Positions 12,463 through 13,746 of a stretch of 13,746 nucleotides of DNA are shown piece after piece. Location: positions 1 through 13,746 of the forward strand of contig CAUJII010000185.1 in NCBI GenBank assembly GCA_963205035.1, written 5' to 3'. A program made the translations under genes and the position numbers. The notes beneath the pieces are model-generated. The model made no database searches, was not told the origin of the DNA, and was given only the letters and a program-made list of their open reading frames with translations. Each line of letters begins with the position of its first letter. Position 1 is the first letter of the stretch. This stretch comes from Spirochaetota bacterium (GTDB lineage: Bacteria > Spirochaetota > Leptospiria > Turneriellales > Turneriellaceae).

Positions 12463-13746
12463 ATGAAGAGTCTTTTTCGCATGCGGAAGACCGGTATCGT
12501 GGCCGTGCTTTTTGTTGCGATTGTGAGCGCTCTTGCCGCGCAAAGTCTCTTGAGTACAGTGACAGCGTTGCGGATGGTTGAATTGCGCGACAGTCTTAAC
12601 GCAGCGAGCGAGAGCAAGACCGACGTGCGCAACATCGCTCTGCTTTCTCGGATTCAGCTAATTAGTCGCAGCGCACTCGCCGGCGGGCGAGAAAATTCAG
12701 CGGCATATAAGGCAGAAGCGGAAACAGCGCTCTTGGCAATCCGTGGCGATCAAAGCGAGCGTGCGATTTCATGGAGAGATCGCATCGCGCTTCCTTTTTT
12801 GAATACCTTCAACCGAGTCTTGGGGTTGCCCCGACTCAAACTCGGAAAGACGCCAGCGAAAGACTTGGTGTTAGATCTTGCATACCGTTATGAATCCATG
12901 CGCGAGTATGCGAACGCACAGAAAGGATACACAGCATACCTTTCCGGTTTTTCTCTGACACAAGACCAGAGAGATTTTGCCGCGTTGCATCGGGGCTTTG
13001 CCGAAGCCATGCTCAACCGTTTCGACGCCTCGCTCTTAGATTTTAATCAGGTGACACAAAGCCCGCTTGTTGAAAATGCAGACACTGCGCGCAAATTGAG
13101 TCTATTTGTTTCGGCACTACGAGAAAAAATTGCACGTATCGAAGCTATAACAGACCCCGAGAAGCGTGGAATTCTATACTACGAGGCGGCGGCCTATTTG
13201 AAAGCTCTTGAAAATTTTGCCTTATTGGGGAGCTCCTCTCAAAGCGCAAAAGTACGTTTTTATATGGCGCGCTCTTATGAAGAAACGGGTCAAAAAAATA
13301 AGGCCATACAAATGTATCGAGAGCTGGTGAAGAACGACCACCAATCGGTCTATGCAGTCAATGCGAACAGACGCATGTACCTACTCGGTACATTTTTGGG
13401 TAACGACCATTCGTTGACCGAAGAATCAAAATCTAACTCAAAAACTGTCGTCAAAGATACGGAGTTCATCGGCTCGATATCTCATCTCGAGGAGTCGGCA
13501 AAAGAACTACACCGCGAACAAGCTGAGCGAGCAGAAGAAAGCAAATCCGTCGCTCTAAAGCACGAGCTTGTTTTACCCCCTTCTACGCCGCCCATGAAAG
13601 TGGAGCAGGCATCCATGCCGTCGGAGAAGAGCGGGTCGTCGACAGAGGCGCCGAAAAAAACTGAGAAAACAAAGCCACCAGTTGTCGCAACCCCGCGCAG
13701 GGAGCTGCCAGTCAAACCACTCCCTGCCCCGAAAATTGTTAAGCCA
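12463..13746 (+). CDS. Secreted or periplasmic TPR-like protein with Pro/Lys-rich tail (3' partial)
   Basis: The frame is open for 428 codons to the right edge with no stop, so the C-terminus is missing. Its ATG follows the phosphatase TAG without a gap, with GAGG 5 nt upstream inside the phosphatase end, so the two are translationally coupled. The N-terminus is a signal peptide: basic MKSLFRMRK, hydrophobic VAVLFVAIV, then SALAA with probable cleavage near residue 26. An uncleaved anchor is also possible. Residues about 27-240 are mostly helical. Residues about 245-306 look like one or two TPR-like repeats (YYEAAAYLKALENFALLG, then RFYMARSYEETGQKNKAIQMYR), recalling YbgF/CpoB-type proteins. 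From about 345 onward the sequence is low-complexity, rich in Glu, Ser, Lys and Pro, as in a linker before a further C-terminal domain. Function is unknown. It may be a periplasmic partner of the phosphatase sensor. Confidence 0.87.
   Translation, partial: MKSLFRMRKTGIVAVLFVAIVSALAAQSLLSTVTALRMVELRDSLNAASESKTDVRNIALLSRIQLISRSALAGGRENSAAYKAEAETALLAIRGDQSERAISWRDRIALPFLNTFNRVLGLPRLKLGKTPAKDLVLDLAYRYESMREYANAQKGYTAYLSGFSLTQDQRDFAALHRGFAEAMLNRFDASLLDFNQVTQSPLVENADTARKLSLFVSALREKIARIEAITDPEKRGILYYEAAAYLKALENFALLGSSSQSAKVRFYMARSYEETGQKNKAIQMYRELVKNDHQSVYAVNANRRMYLLGTFLGNDHSLTEESKSNSKTVVKDTEFIGSISHLEESAKELHREQAERAEESKSVALKHELVLPPSTPPMKVEQASMPSEKSGSSTEAPKKTEKTKPPVVATPRRELPVKPLPAPKIVKP

Overview
The window looks like chromosomal DNA of a spirochaete of the Leptospirales. 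The 1.88 kb gene resembles DUF1564, a family I know from Leptospira. A seven-helix membrane AraC-type regulator, a HAMP/SpoIIE-type phosphatase and a lipoprotein with a relaxed lipobox also fit that group. Base composition looks close to balanced, nearer to Turneriella or Leptonema than to AT-rich Leptospira. The taxon is an inference from family resemblance, not a search result.

Layout. (1) Positions 2-1621 (+) hold the 3' part of a hybrid histidine kinase with two receiver domains. (2) Positions 1622-1874 are an AT-rich gap with a probable terminator, two copies of a GTAATA-NN-TATTAC element and a TATAAT promoter region for a DUF1564-like gene (1875-2327, +). That gene carries two more copies of the element inside its coding sequence. 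(3) A compact minus-strand group reads mrp, dcd, aroC, AEC-family permease (5999 down to 2357). mrp and dcd overlap by ATGA, and aroC and the permease are 2 nt apart. (4) Upstream of mrp is a 173 nt gap with a 30-bp-spaced pair of related elements. Beyond it lie a TTG-started lipoprotein gene that overlaps an acyl-CoA dehydrogenase gene, then a membrane AraC-type regulator gene, all on the minus strand. (5) Divergent from the regulator is a 190-aa protein of unknown function (9405-9977, +). Its terminator lies across the 3' end of a convergent DUF374-type acyltransferase gene (10006-10722, -). (6) Divergent from that is a SpoIIE-type phosphatase gene (10870-12462, +). It is followed without any gap by a secreted TPR-like protein gene (12463 onward, cut by the window edge).

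How the genes may work together. Most are housekeeping genes: Fe-S cluster carrier, dCTP deaminase, chorismate synthase, acyl-CoA dehydrogenase and lipid acyltransferase. They are mixed with signalling genes: hybrid kinase, AraC regulator and phosphatase. The AraC gene and the 190-aa gene form a plausible regulator/target pair. The phosphatase and the TPR-like protein are probably made together and may form a signalling unit across the inner membrane.

The most unusual signal is the 10-mer GTAATAACTA. It occurs four times within about 510 bp, twice upstream of and twice inside the DUF1564-like gene, and the two internal copies are in different reading frames. A related core recurs upstream of mrp. 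No gap exceeds 300 bases. No tRNA, rRNA, CRISPR array or insertion sequence was seen.
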